From positions 1 through 64,000 of the forward strand of contig NZ_JADOVH010000001.1 in the NCBI RefSeq assembly GCF_015751965.1: DNA of 64,000 nucleotides. The letters are read 5' to 3'. Position 1 is the stretch's first letter; each line of letters opens with the position of its first letter. Under the pieces are notes generated by a model, which made no database searches, had not been told where the DNA came from, and worked only from the letters and a program-made list of their open reading frames with translations. This DNA comes from Frigoribacterium sp. CG_9.8. Lineage in GTDB: Bacteria > Actinomycetota > Actinomycetes > Actinomycetales > Microbacteriaceae. A program made the position numbers and the translations under genes. Shown in pieces: positions 51,031 through 60,264 of this stretch.

Positions 51031-52043
51031 TGAGAGCGTTCGTACTCACTGCACCTCGCGAGTTCGAGATTCGGGATGTCGCCCCACCGGTCGCTGTGCC
51101 GGGCGGTGTCGTCATCGACGTGCAACGGGTCGGAGTCTGCGGCACCGATGTCGAGTTCTACACCGGTGAAATGCAGTACCTCCACGACGGCCACGAGAAG
51201 TTTCCGCTGCGCCTTGGGCATGAATGGATGGGTACCGTCGCCACGGTCGGGGAGGGTGTGGATGCTGCATGGATCGGCCGCCGGGTCACCGGTGACACGA
51301 TGCTCGGGTGTGGAGTCTGCCGGCGATGCCTGCACGGCAACCAGCACGTCTGCGAGTTTCGCCGGGAGGTCGGGATCCGTGGGGGCTTCGCCGGGGCTCT
51401 CGCGGAGCAGCTGGCGATGCCGGTGAGCGCACTGCACGCTCTGCCCGACGCCATCGACGACACTGCCGGTGCGCTGGTCGAACCGGGCGGTAACGCCATC
51501 CGTTCCGTGTCGGCGGCCAATCTGGCCCCCGGAGATCGCGCGCTCGTGCTCGGTGCCGGCACCATCGGGCTTCTCGTGGCTCTGATTGCGCGTGCCGAGG
51601 GTGCGGAGGTGCATCTGATGGGCCGCTCACCCGGTCCACTGGAGTTCGCACGCAGCCTCGGATTCGAGGGTGCCTGGACGCAGGATGAGCTTCCGCCACT
51701 GCCGTGGGATGCCGTGATCGACGCATCCAATGCGCCTCGGCTTCCCGCGTTGGCACTCGAACTCGTTGAGCCGGCCAAGCGCGTTGTCTACGTCGGATTG
51801 GCGGGGAGCCCGAGTCTCATCGATACCCGCATGATGGCGCTCAAGGATGTGACCGCAGTGGGAATCCTCAGTGCCTCACCCGGCTTGGCTGGCACCATCG
51901 AGCTCTATGCGTCCGGCACGGTCGACCCTCGCCCGCTCGTCGCGGCAACCGTCGGGCTCGACCGGGTCGGTGCCATTCTTGCCGGTGAGCGCTTCGAGGG
52001 TGCCGGAGCCGGACCGAAGATGCACGTCGATCCCAGAATCTGA
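51030..52043 (+). CDS. Zinc-dependent medium-chain alcohol/sugar dehydrogenase
   Basis: MDR enzyme of 337 aa: catalytic zinc motif 'GVCGTDVEFY' and 'LGHEWMGTV', structural zinc lobe 'CGVCRRCLHGNQHVC', and NAD(P)-binding 'ALVLGAGTIGLLVALIA'. The substrate is likely a sugar or polyol. It starts inside the stop of the FAH gene (TGATG). Confidence 0.92.
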   Translation: MRAFVLTAPREFEIRDVAPPVAVPGGVVIDVQRVGVCGTDVEFYTGEMQYLHDGHEKFPLRLGHEWMGTVATVGEGVDAAWIGRRVTGDTMLGCGVCRRCLHGNQHVCEFRREVGIRGGFAGALAEQLAMPVSALHALPDAIDDTAGALVEPGGNAIRSVSAANLAPGDRALVLGAGTIGLLVALIARAEGAEVHLMGRSPGPLEFARSLGFEGAWTQDELPPLPWDAVIDASNAPRLPALALELVEPAKRVVYVGLAGSPSLIDTRMMALKDVTAVGILSASPGLAGTIELYASGTVDPRPLVAATVGLDRVGAILAGERFEGAGAGPKMHVDPRI

Positions 52044-52057
52044 GAAGGAGAACAGCA

Positions 52058-52810
52058 ATGAGTGAATTCAACAACCTCGTCGCCATCGTCACCGGAGGAG
52101 CGAGCGGACTGGGAGCCGCGACGGCCGCGCTCCTGCACGAGCGTGGAGCGCGAGTGGCGGTGCTCGACCGTTCGATCAAGGCACTGCCCGAACACTACTT
52201 CTGCGTGGTCTGTGACGTGACGGACACCGCGCAGGTCGATGACGCCGTCAACGCCGTCGTCGCTCACTTCGGTGCACTCGACATCGTGATCAATAACGCG
52301 GGGATCGGGGCATCCGGCGATATCTCTGCAAACGACGATGATGAATGGCACCGGGTGCTCGACGTCAATATCGTCGGGCTTGCTCGAGTGAGCCGTGCGG
52401 CGCTTCCTCACCTCCGCAAGTCGACTGCCGCATCCATCGTCAACACCTGTTCGGTGGCGGCTACCGTTGGCCTACCCAACCGTGCTCTCTATTCAGCAAG
52501 CAAAGGTGCCGTTGCGGCAGTCACGCTGGCAATGGCGGCCGATCACGTTCACGAGGGGATTCGTGTGAATGCGGTCAACCCCGGTACGGCAGACACCCCC
52601 TGGGTCGGCCGGCTTCTGCAGAGTGCGGATGATCCTGTCTTAGCAGCCGCGGCGCTGCGTGCACGACAACCGATGGGCCGGCTAATCACCGCCGAGGAAG
52701 TCGCGAACGCGATCGTCTACCTCGCCTCCCCGCTCTCGTCGTCGACCACTGGAACGCTGCTCGCCGTAGATGGGGGAATGGCGGGCCTCCGTGTGCCGGA
52801 GCGCCGCTGA
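52058..52810 (+). CDS. Short-chain dehydrogenase/reductase
   Basis: Classical SDR of 250 aa: 'IVTGGASGLGAATAAL' cofactor motif, 'DIVINNAGIGA', catalytic Ser in 'NTCSVAATVG' and 'YSASK' Tyr/Lys. Relatives in such clusters are L-fucose dehydrogenase or 2-keto-3-deoxy-L-fuconate dehydrogenase; the choice is not possible here. GAAGGAG lies 7 nt before the ATG. Last gene of the cluster. Confidence 0.92.
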   Translation: MSEFNNLVAIVTGGASGLGAATAALLHERGARVAVLDRSIKALPEHYFCVVCDVTDTAQVDDAVNAVVAHFGALDIVINNAGIGASGDISANDDDEWHRVLDVNIVGLARVSRAALPHLRKSTAASIVNTCSVAATVGLPNRALYSASKGAVAAVTLAMAADHVHEGIRVNAVNPGTADTPWVGRLLQSADDPVLAAAALRARQPMGRLITAEEVANAIVYLASPLSSSTTGTLLAVDGGMAGLRVPERR

Positions 52811-52901
52811 ACCGCTCAGCCGCTGAACCGCTGTTCCGCTGTTCCGCGCCTTCCGCGCCTCGGTGCTGCGGTAGTTCACCTGGTCTGACTTGGCGCACAC
52901 A

Positions 52902-52935
52902 GAACGGGCAAGCGTCCCGTGACACTTGCCCGTTC
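52902..52935. terminator. Bidirectional hairpin between convergent operons
   Basis: GAACGGGCAAG (52902-52912) pairs perfectly with CTTGCCCGTTC (52925-52935), an 11-bp stem with a 12-nt loop, between the SDR and flavoprotein stops. A short A run follows on the + strand; no long T tract. Confidence 0.7.
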
Positions 52936-52961
52936 CGGTGAAAATCATTGCCCCGCTGCCA

Positions 52962-54701
52962 CTACTCCAGCAGCTTGCCGGCCTGGCTGACATCCTCCAT
53001 GAGTGCCGCGATCTCGTCCCGCACCGGCGGGATCTGCTCGTGCGCAATCGAACCATCGGCTGACCAGACGAGGTTCACCTGAAGAGCGGGATCCATGTCT
53101 GGATAATCGCTGCGGTTGTGAGCTCCGCGGCTCTCCCGGCGCTCCAAAGCACAGGCGAGGGTCGCACGCGCAGCCATGAGAGAGGCGCGAAGGTCGAAGG
53201 CATGCGCGAGGCCGGAGAAGCCGGCGACATCCGGATGCACTCCGATACTCTTCTGGCGTTCGTCGAGGTCGTCCAACTTGCGCAACCCTTCCGTCAGGCC
53301 AGCCTCGTCGCGTACCACTCCGCCGAAGTCCGTCATGATGTTGCGGATTTCGCGCTGCAACGCCCGCACATTCTCTTCGCCGTCCGAGTTGAGAGTGTCG
53401 GTCACCTCTTTCTCGGCCGCGTCGATCACGTCCTGTGATCGATTCTGGGAGACGATTCCCGCGCTGTATTCGGCCGCAGCCTCACCGACGATCCGACCGA
53501 AGACGAGCAGTTCGATGAGCGAGTTGCCGCCGAGCCGATTGGCCCCGTGCAGCCCGCTGGATGCTTCGCCGATGGCATACATGCCGACCACATCGGTGGA
53601 GTGGTCATCCGGTCGCACCCACACGCCACCCATGGAGTAGTGCGCGGTCGGGGCGATCTCGATGGCGGTGGTGGTGACATCCAGCACCTGCAATTCGAGC
53701 ATGGTCTGGTAGACGCGGGGCAGGCGCGTCATGATCGTCTCGCGAGGCAGGTGGGAGATATCGAGCAGCACACCGCCCTTCGCGGTGCCGCGCCCCTCCT
53801 TGATCTCGGTATATGCGGCAAGGGCGACCCGGTCACGGGTGGACAACTCCATGCGCTCGGGATCGTAGTTGGCCATGAACCGCTCGCCGAGTGCGTTCCG
53901 CAGAACTCCACCCTCACCGCGTGCGGCTTCGCTGATCAGGGTGCCCGCGGCGTTTTCCGGCTCGAGGATGCCACTCGGGTGAAATTGCACCAGCTCGGCG
54001 TCGCGCAGTCGGCCCCCGGCATCCACCGCCAGCTTGAAGGAGTCGCCCGTGTTCTCGTCGCGGCGGCTGGAGGTGCGACGCCAGATGCGGTTGTGACCGC
54101 CAGCGGCGATGATGACCGCGTCGGCTATCACCGTCACGCGGCTGCCGTTACGCAGGTCGAAGCCATACGCACCGAACACCACGTTGTCGCGCACCAGGAT
54201 GCGGGTGATGTAGACCGAGTCGAGGATGGGCACCTCGAGTTCGGTGGCGCGGGCGATCAGGGTGCGCTGGATGCCGAGACCGGTGTAGTCCCCTGCGAAA
54301 GCGGTGCGGCGGTACTTGTGAGCGCCGAAATAGCGCTGGCTGATGCGCCCGTCACTCTCGCGTGCGAACGGCATGCCCCAGCGCTCGAGGTCCTCGATGC
54401 CGCGGGCAGCGTTCTTCGTCACAATCTCGGCCGCGTGCGGATTGGAGAGAAAGTAGCTCTCCTGGATGGTGTCCGCCGCGTGCTGCTGCCAGCTGTCTTC
54501 GGAGTCCATTGTGGCAAGGGCCGCGTTGATGCCGCCCGCCGCCAGCGACGTGTGCGCGTCGTTCTTGGGACGCTTGCCGACAGCGAGAACGTCAACTCCG
54601 CGCTCGGACAATTCGATCGCGGCGCGCAGGCCCGACCCTCCCGTGCCGATAACGAGAACGGAGGTAGAAATACGGCGACCAGTGACGGTGGCGTTCGGCA
54701 T
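52962..54701 (-). CDS. Succinate dehydrogenase/fumarate reductase-type flavoprotein
   Basis: 579-residue FAD enzyme with all catalytic features: 'VLVIGTGGSGLRAAIEL', the covalent-FAD region 'AHTSLAAGGINAAL', 'LVQFHPSGI', 'ISEAARGEGGVLRN', Arg in 'STRDRVALA', 'TAHYSMGGVWV' and 'GLHGANRLGGNSLIE'. The iron-sulfur and membrane subunits (sdhBCD) are not adjacent, which is odd for SDH; it follows the aconitase-like gene after 172 nt. It may serve a second, soluble or catabolic role. Confidence 0.85.
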   Translation of the reverse strand: MPNATVTGRRISTSVLVIGTGGSGLRAAIELSERGVDVLAVGKRPKNDAHTSLAAGGINAALATMDSEDSWQQHAADTIQESYFLSNPHAAEIVTKNAARGIEDLERWGMPFARESDGRISQRYFGAHKYRRTAFAGDYTGLGIQRTLIARATELEVPILDSVYITRILVRDNVVFGAYGFDLRNGSRVTVIADAVIIAAGGHNRIWRRTSSRRDENTGDSFKLAVDAGGRLRDAELVQFHPSGILEPENAAGTLISEAARGEGGVLRNALGERFMANYDPERMELSTRDRVALAAYTEIKEGRGTAKGGVLLDISHLPRETIMTRLPRVYQTMLELQVLDVTTTAIEIAPTAHYSMGGVWVRPDDHSTDVVGMYAIGEASSGLHGANRLGGNSLIELLVFGRIVGEAAAEYSAGIVSQNRSQDVIDAAEKEVTDTLNSDGEENVRALQREIRNIMTDFGGVVRDEAGLTEGLRKLDDLDERQKSIGVHPDVAGFSGLAHAFDLRASLMAARATLACALERRESRGAHNRSDYPDMDPALQVNLVWSADGSIAHEQIPPVRDEIAALMEDVSQAGKLLE

Positions 54702-54873
54702 GAGAAGGCCTTTCCGGGGCGACAAGATGGAGCCGCAGCAGCGCGGCACCTCTTCGACGCTAGTTCGCGTTACTGGACTTTTGCCCCACTCATGCAGGGA
54801 GTCAGCCGCGAGGAGTAAGCACCTCCCGCGAGGCTGCCCTTCCCCGACAATCGTCAGCCTGCCCCGCCCCTGG
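54702..54873. other. Gap between the aconitase-like gene and the flavoprotein gene
   Basis: No gene seen. An imperfect hairpin at about 54808-54839 (AGCCGCGAGGAG ... CTCCCGCGAGGCT) could act as attenuator or processing site. GAAAGG near 54714 is the ribosome site of the flavoprotein. Confidence 0.4.
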
Positions 54874-56853
54874 TCAGCCGTTCTCGACGGCTTCGGCTGT
54901 TCTCTGCGCGCGGAGCCAGGGGATGAGACCGCCCGCGAGCAGCATGCCGACCTGCCGTGGCGAGAGTCGATGGCGCGCGGCGTAGTCCTCGTTTCGGGTC
55001 GCGTTGTGCACCGTGATCTCGGTACCGGCGACGAGCGCGTCGCGGATTCCCTCCAGCACGAGCACATCACCCCTCTGGACGCGATCGTGGTCGCTTGCAT
55101 CCGCGAACTCGATGGCCAGCACGCCGAAATTGGCGAGGTTCTGCCAGTGGATGCGGGCGAAGGACACCGCGAGTACCGCGCGCAGCCCGAGGAAGCGAGG
55201 GGTGATCGCGGCATGCTCGCGGGAGGAACCCTGACCGTAATTGGCGCCGGCCACCACAATGTGGCCCGTAGTATCGCGGGTTTCGATGGCACGAGAGGGG
55301 TAGGTCTCGTCCACCTGGTCGAAGGTGAATTCAGCCAGCTTGGGGATGTTGCTTCGATAGGGCAAAACCCGCGCGCCGGCCGGCAGAATTTCATCCGTCG
55401 AAATATCGTCACCGACCACCAGGATGACCGGTGCCTCGATCCGATCTTCCAGAGGGGTAGAGCCGGGCAATGAAGAGATGTTCTCGCCCTTCACGAGCTC
55501 GACCGCTGCGGCCTCTGCGGGGGGCAACGGCCCCTCGAGCATCGCGAGGTTCACGCTGGATGTCGTGGGGAGTGCAAGCGCGGGATAGCTCAGGTTATAC
55601 AGCTCTTCCAAATCTCGCGGGTCGGTGATCTTCCCGGTGAGTGCCGCAGCGGCGGCTGTCTCCGGTGAGCACAGGTAGACCGAATCTTCCTTGGTTCCGG
55701 AGCGGCCCGGGAAGTTTCGTGGCATCGTACGCAGGCTGATGCTGCCGTTCGCCGGGGCCTGTCCCATGCCGATGCAGCCCATGCACCCCGACTGGTGCAG
55801 CCGTGCACCGGCGCCGATCAGATCCAGCGTGGATCCCATCCGGGTCAGATCCTGCAGAATCTGCCGGGAGCTCGGGTTGACGTCGAAGGAGACTCCCGCG
55901 TGAGACTGGCGTCCCTTCACGATTGCACCCACCATCGCGAAGTCACGGAGTCCGGGATTTGCCGACGAGCCGATAACGACCTGCGCAACCGGGCGACCAG
56001 CGACCTCACTCACCGGTACGACGTTGCCTGGCGAGCTGGGAAGCGCGATGAGCGGCACAATCGTCGACAGGTCGATCTCTTCGTACACGTCGTAGCTGGC
56101 ACCCTCATCGGCGAGCAGTTCGACGAAGTCGCCCTCGCGCTGCTCGGCAGCCAGAAACGCGCGCACCTGCTCATCCGCCGGAAACACGGTTGTCGTTGCG
56201 CCCAGTTCGGCGCCCATGTTCGCGATGACGTGTCGATCCATCGCCGTAAGGTTCGCCAGTCCGGAGCCGTAATACTCGATGATACGGTTCACGCCGCCCT
56301 TGACGCCGTGTCTGCGAAGCATCTCGAGGATGATGTCTTTTGCGCTCGTCCATGGGGGCAACTGCCCGGTGAGGCGCACGCCCCAGATTTCGGGCATCCG
56401 GATGTAGAGCGGCTCGCCGGCGATGGCGAGGGCTACCTCGATACCGCCAACGCCGATTGCCAGCATCCCGAGCGACCCAGCGGCAGGCGTATGGCTGTCC
56501 GAGCCCACCATCGTCTTGCCGGGGATGCCGAAACGCTGCATGTGCGTCGGATGGGATACACCGTTCCCGGCCTTCGAAAACCAGAGGCCGAAACGTTGAC
56601 AGGCGGAGCGGAGAAAATCGTGGTCCTCCGCGTTTTTGCTGTCGGACTGCAGCAGGTTGTGATCGACGTACTGCACGGACACTTCCGTGCGCGCACGGTC
56701 GAGCCCCAGAGCCTCCAACTCCAGCATGACCAGAGTTCCCGTTGCATCCTGGGTCAGGGTCTGATCGATGCGCAGGCCGATTTCGGTTCCCGGGCTCATC
56801 TCCCCGCTGAGCAGGTGAGACGAAATGAGCTTTTGAGCGACGTTGTGTGCCAC
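54874..56853 (-). CDS. Aconitase-superfamily hydratase
   Basis: 659 aa with large aconitase domain ('[20 protein letters not shown]') and swivel domain at the C-terminus ('[15 protein letters not shown]'). Two cluster cysteines are in '[13 protein letters not shown]', but the usual first ligand motif GSCTN reads '[14 protein letters not shown]', with Ser in place of Cys. GTG 56853 has AAGGAGG 6 nt upstream, the strongest ribosome site nearby; ATG 56925 is less likely. Aconitate hydratase is the simplest call, but substrate and cluster binding need proof. Confidence 0.82.
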   Translation of the reverse strand: MAHNVAQKLISSHLLSGEMSPGTEIGLRIDQTLTQDATGTLVMLELEALGLDRARTEVSVQYVDHNLLQSDSKNAEDHDFLRSACQRFGLWFSKAGNGVSHPTHMQRFGIPGKTMVGSDSHTPAAGSLGMLAIGVGGIEVALAIAGEPLYIRMPEIWGVRLTGQLPPWTSAKDIILEMLRRHGVKGGVNRIIEYYGSGLANLTAMDRHVIANMGAELGATTTVFPADEQVRAFLAAEQREGDFVELLADEGASYDVYEEIDLSTIVPLIALPSSPGNVVPVSEVAGRPVAQVVIGSSANPGLRDFAMVGAIVKGRQSHAGVSFDVNPSSRQILQDLTRMGSTLDLIGAGARLHQSGCMGCIGMGQAPANGSISLRTMPRNFPGRSGTKEDSVYLCSPETAAAAALTGKITDPRDLEELYNLSYPALALPTTSSVNLAMLEGPLPPAEAAAVELVKGENISSLPGSTPLEDRIEAPVILVVGDDISTDEILPAGARVLPYRSNIPKLAEFTFDQVDETYPSRAIETRDTTGHIVVAGANYGQGSSREHAAITPRFLGLRAVLAVSFARIHWQNLANFGVLAIEFADASDHDRVQRGDVLVLEGIRDALVAGTEITVHNATRNEDYAARHRLSPRQVGMLLAGGLIPWLRAQRTAEAVENG

Positions 56854-57065
56854 GGTGGGCCTCCTTGCTCGAATGCCGCCGAGAGAGTCTCGATCCGCAG
56901 TCATTGGCCAGGAGTTGTGCGGCATCTCTCAACCTAGGCCACCGCCCCACAGCGTGTCACCTGCCAGACGCCAACCGACCGGTCCCGTGCGGTCCAGATC
57001 TGGATTTAATTACCTCAGTTGTCGTACCCTTGCAAATTATCCGCCCAGACAGGGAGCCTGCCACT

Positions 57066-57389
57066 GTGACCTACGTCATCGCCCTTCCCTGTGTCGATGT
57101 GAAAGATCGGGCCTGCGTCGAAGAGTGCCCGGTCGACTGCATCTATGAGGGTGACCGGATGCTGTACATCCACCCGGATGAGTGCATCGACTGCGGCGCC
57201 TGTGAACCGGTGTGCCCGGTCGAGGCGATCTATTACGAGGATGACGTACCAGAAGTGTGGGCCGACTACTACACGGCCAACGTCGAGTTCTTCACCGACA
57301 TCGGATCCCCTGGCGGAGCGGCAAAAGTAGGTCCGTTTGCCATGGACCACCCCCTGATCGCTGCGCTGCCGCCACTGCTCACTATCTGA
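57066..57389 (+). CDS. fdxA: 7Fe ferredoxin (3Fe-4S/4Fe-4S)
   Basis: 107-residue electron carrier. '[20 protein letters not shown]' and '[16 protein letters not shown]' hold the Cys ligands of one 3Fe-4S and one 4Fe-4S cluster, as in actinobacterial FdxC/FdxA. The C-terminal ~50 residues are the family extension. AGGGAG lies about 10 nt before the GTG. FprA (26565) is a plausible reductase. Confidence 0.95.
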   Translation: MTYVIALPCVDVKDRACVEECPVDCIYEGDRMLYIHPDECIDCGACEPVCPVEAIYYEDDVPEVWADYYTANVEFFTDIGSPGGAAKVGPFAMDHPLIAALPPLLTI

Positions 57390-57461
57390 GGTCGAGTATG
57401 GGATCTCGCGACTCCGTTCGCTCCACTCGAAATCCCATGCGTGATCGCCTTCGAAAACTCA

Positions 57462-57794
57462 TCACCGGGTCTTTGCCACCGTGAACAGCACCGCCGCGTC
57501 CTCCACCGCTTCGAGTGAGTGGCGGCCCTCCGACATGATCAGCAGGTCGCCCGGTGACCCACTCCAGGAGTTCTCTCCCGCGATCAGCGTGACGCGTCCG
57601 TACAGCACAAAAACGGTCGCATCACCGGGATTTTGGTGCTCGTTCAACGCGGCACCGGCACGCAGGGCAATCACTGTCTGTCGCAGCGTACGCTCAGTGC
57701 CCCCGTACACGGTCTTGGCACTGCGACCGCTGCTCGCCTGCCGAGCATGATCGAGCTCGTGACGCACTAGGGCAATTAACGACGCCTTCATCAT
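57462..57794 (-). CDS. Small cupin-domain protein, 110 aa
   Basis: Single beta-barrel cupin: 'LRAGAALNEHQNPGDATVFV' is motif 1 (one His only) and 'GDLLIMSEGRHSLEAVEDAA' motif 2. With few metal ligands it may be a binding protein rather than an enzyme. Starts at Met 57794/57791 are possible and no strong ribosome site decides; a frame from 57833 also exists. Function unknown. Confidence 0.75.
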   Translation of the reverse strand: MMKASLIALVRHELDHARQASSGRSAKTVYGGTERTLRQTVIALRAGAALNEHQNPGDATVFVLYGRVTLIAGENSWSGSPGDLLIMSEGRHSLEAVEDAAVLFTVAKTR

Positions 57795-57930
57795 GAGGTG
57801 ACTCTTTTCGCACTGAACTGGGCTAGCGGACACTCAGTGTACTGACGCCACTCCAGCTTCGTCCATGCACGCGGCAGTACTTGCGCGGCAGGTCTTGCGC
57901 GACAGTTCCTGCGACGGAGTAAACCGCGAG

Positions 57931-60264
57931 CTATCCGGTCACAAGATCGGTCGCCGGCGGCTGGCTCGGCGCACGAATTTCGGTCACGTAGGTGGTGTAT
58001 CCGGCTTTGCGCATCGTGTCGGCGACCGCTGCTGTGCGGTCCTCTTCGGCAATGGCGATCATCGCGCCGCCGCCGCCGCCACCGGTCAGTTTCGCTCCGA
58101 GAGCACCGGACCGGCGGGCGACATCCACAAGGGCTTCCAGCTGGGGACTCGACACCTGCAAGGCGTTCAGCAGGCCGTGGTTGATATTCATGAGGTCGCC
58201 GAGCTCGGCGATATCGCCGCGCTTCAGGGCATCGACGCCGGCAAGGGCCAGTCCGTCGATTTGCTCGAAGATCGCGTCGTAACGCGTCGGGCTCTTCATC
58301 CAGGCGCTCCGCACCAGGCCGACGGTGTGTGCGGTCAGCGAGCGTACCCCGGTCAGCCCGATGATGACGGGAATCGGATGCGGCGGCGATACGACCGAGA
58401 ACTCCGCAGCCCGTGCCCCGTTCGCCTTGCGAAAGAGAATCGGTAGGCCGTAAGTGGCAACGGTGTTGTCGATGCCAGAGGGGGTGCCGTGCACGATTTG
58501 TTCGCATTCGAACGCCAGCGCACTCACCTCCCTGTCGGTCAGAGTGATGGAGAAGCAGTGCGCCACGGCGCGAATGACCGCCACGGCGAGGGCTGCGGAT
58601 GCACCGAGTCCGCTGGCCCAGGGGATGCTGGGAATGACCTCGATGCGCATCCCCTGCTTGCTCGTGCCAAGGCGCTCGGTGATCAGGGCGGCCACGTGCA
58701 TCAGCATGTCTGACTCGGCGGATGCGAGGGAATCAGAGCCGGGGGTGATCAGCTGTGTCCCTGACTCCTGACGAGTCACCTGCGCGCGAATCGACAGACC
58801 GATCGGTGCCGCGATGGCGTGGTAGCCGTAGACCACGGAGTGTTCGCCGAACAGAATGATCTTGCCGAAACCGGTGGTCTTCGCGTCAGATCCGACGTCA
58901 ACGACCGGTGCGTTTTCGGCGCCGGACGGGCCTGGGGCATCGGGAGGGAGAACCTCGATGGTCTCGGAGGGAGCCGCCGTGCCGCCCAGCTCCTCGAGTA
59001 TGCGCCGCGCATTCCAGATCTTGACATCACCGCTTGCAACCAGTTCGTTCACGACTTCTTCGAAGTTCTCGCCCTGCGCACCAGCGGCCACAGCCACACT
59101 CCGGGCATGCAGGCGCATGTGGCCGCTCTGGATGCCCTCTGTCGACAGGGCCTTGAGCGCGGCGAAATTTTGCGCGAGTCCGACAGCGGCCATCACTTGT
59201 GCCAGCTCGGCCGCCGAGTCGACTCCGAGGATGGCGTGGGAGATGGACACGAGGGTATTGGACTCCACCTGTCCGCCGACGATCCCGACTTTGAGCGGGA
59301 TCTCCAATTCGCCGACGAGGTCGCCGCGGTCATTTTTCGACCACGAGGTAAGCGGCCCATATCGGCCACTGCGCGCGGCATAGGCGTGTGCGGCGGCCTC
59401 GATTGCCCGCCAGTCATTGCCGGTGGCGATCGCGACAGCATCGATGCCGTTCATGATGCCCTTGTTATGCGTGGTTGCCCGGTACACATCCATCGCCGCA
59501 AATTCGTTCGCGCCGATGATGCCATCCCGAACCTGCTCTGGCGCGAAAGTGCCTGTCGCCAACCGAGCGAGGGGAATCACGGCGCGTGCGCGCACCAGCG
59601 CCCGGTCGGTGAAATTCGAGAGGATGCGCAGGGAAACCTGCCCACCGGTGATGTGTGTCACCAGCGGCGCAACTGCTTCGCACATCGTGTTGACCAGATT
59701 GGCGCCCATGGCATCACGAGTGTCAACGATGAGATGCACCACGAGCAGCTCGCCGCGCTCGGCAGTTTCGCCCCGAAGAAACACTTCGAGATCGGTCGCC
59801 CCACCGCCGCGCGCCATCATCTTTGGATGTTGCTGATTGGCCAGAGCTAAAATCTCACCCTTGCGCCGAAGCAGCTCGACTCGGGCCGCATGGGGGTCAG
59901 CGAGGTCAAGCACCTGCACTTGCCCGATCAACAGAGGAGTCTCGGCAACGCTCGTGAACCCGCCAGAGCCCCGAATCAATTGGGCCGCCGAACTTACGGC
60001 AGCGATAATCGAGGGTTCTTCGACCACCATGGGAACCAAATACTCCCGTTGGTTGACCTGAAAATTGAGGCCAAGCCCCATCGGCATCGAGAACACACCG
60101 ATGACGTTCTCGATGAGGCGATCCGCCGTCTCGACGTCGAGACGGTAGCTGCCGGAGTTGAGAGCGGAAAAATCTTTGTCACTGAGGATTCCGCGGTCGT
60201 GAAGCAACTGCAGTCGCTCGGTAACGGTAAGCCGATAGAACTTCGGCAGGTGCATGTTTTTCAC
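57931..60264 (-). CDS. HMG-CoA reductase (class II) fused to mevalonate kinase
   Basis: One 777-residue frame without stop or frameshift. Residues ~1-430 are class II HMG-CoA reductase: 'MVVEEPSIIAAVSSAAQLI' (Glu), 'DTRDAMGANLVNTMCEAV', 'THNKGIMNGIDAVAIATGN' (Lys, Asp) and 'QSGHMRLHARSVAV' (His). A Pro/Ala/Glu linker (~435-465) leads to a GHMP kinase: 'GFGKIILFGEHSVVYGYHAI', 'WASGLGASAALAVAV', 'TPSGIDNTVATYG' and 'LTGGGGGGAMIAI'. All catalytic residues are present in both halves, which catalyse consecutive steps. Its start overlaps the phosphomevalonate kinase stop. Confidence 0.93.
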   Translation of the reverse strand: MKNMHLPKFYRLTVTERLQLLHDRGILSDKDFSALNSGSYRLDVETADRLIENVIGVFSMPMGLGLNFQVNQREYLVPMVVEEPSIIAAVSSAAQLIRGSGGFTSVAETPLLIGQVQVLDLADPHAARVELLRRKGEILALANQQHPKMMARGGGATDLEVFLRGETAERGELLVVHLIVDTRDAMGANLVNTMCEAVAPLVTHITGGQVSLRILSNFTDRALVRARAVIPLARLATGTFAPEQVRDGIIGANEFAAMDVYRATTHNKGIMNGIDAVAIATGNDWRAIEAAAHAYAARSGRYGPLTSWSKNDRGDLVGELEIPLKVGIVGGQVESNTLVSISHAILGVDSAAELAQVMAAVGLAQNFAALKALSTEGIQSGHMRLHARSVAVAAGAQGENFEEVVNELVASGDVKIWNARRILEELGGTAAPSETIEVLPPDAPGPSGAENAPVVDVGSDAKTTGFGKIILFGEHSVVYGYHAIAAPIGLSIRAQVTRQESGTQLITPGSDSLASAESDMLMHVAALITERLGTSKQGMRIEVIPSIPWASGLGASAALAVAVIRAVAHCFSITLTDREVSALAFECEQIVHGTPSGIDNTVATYGLPILFRKANGARAAEFSVVSPPHPIPVIIGLTGVRSLTAHTVGLVRSAWMKSPTRYDAIFEQIDGLALAGVDALKRGDIAELGDLMNINHGLLNALQVSSPQLEALVDVARRSGALGAKLTGGGGGGAMIAIAEEDRTAAVADTMRKAGYTTYVTEIRAPSQPPATDLVTG

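Noticed and set aside
54702-55412. N-terminal 237-residue extension of the SdhA-type flavoprotein frame
   Set aside because: It overlaps the aconitase-like gene in another frame, is rich in Pro/Arg/Ser, and the flavin motif expected near the N-terminus follows the ATG at 54701.
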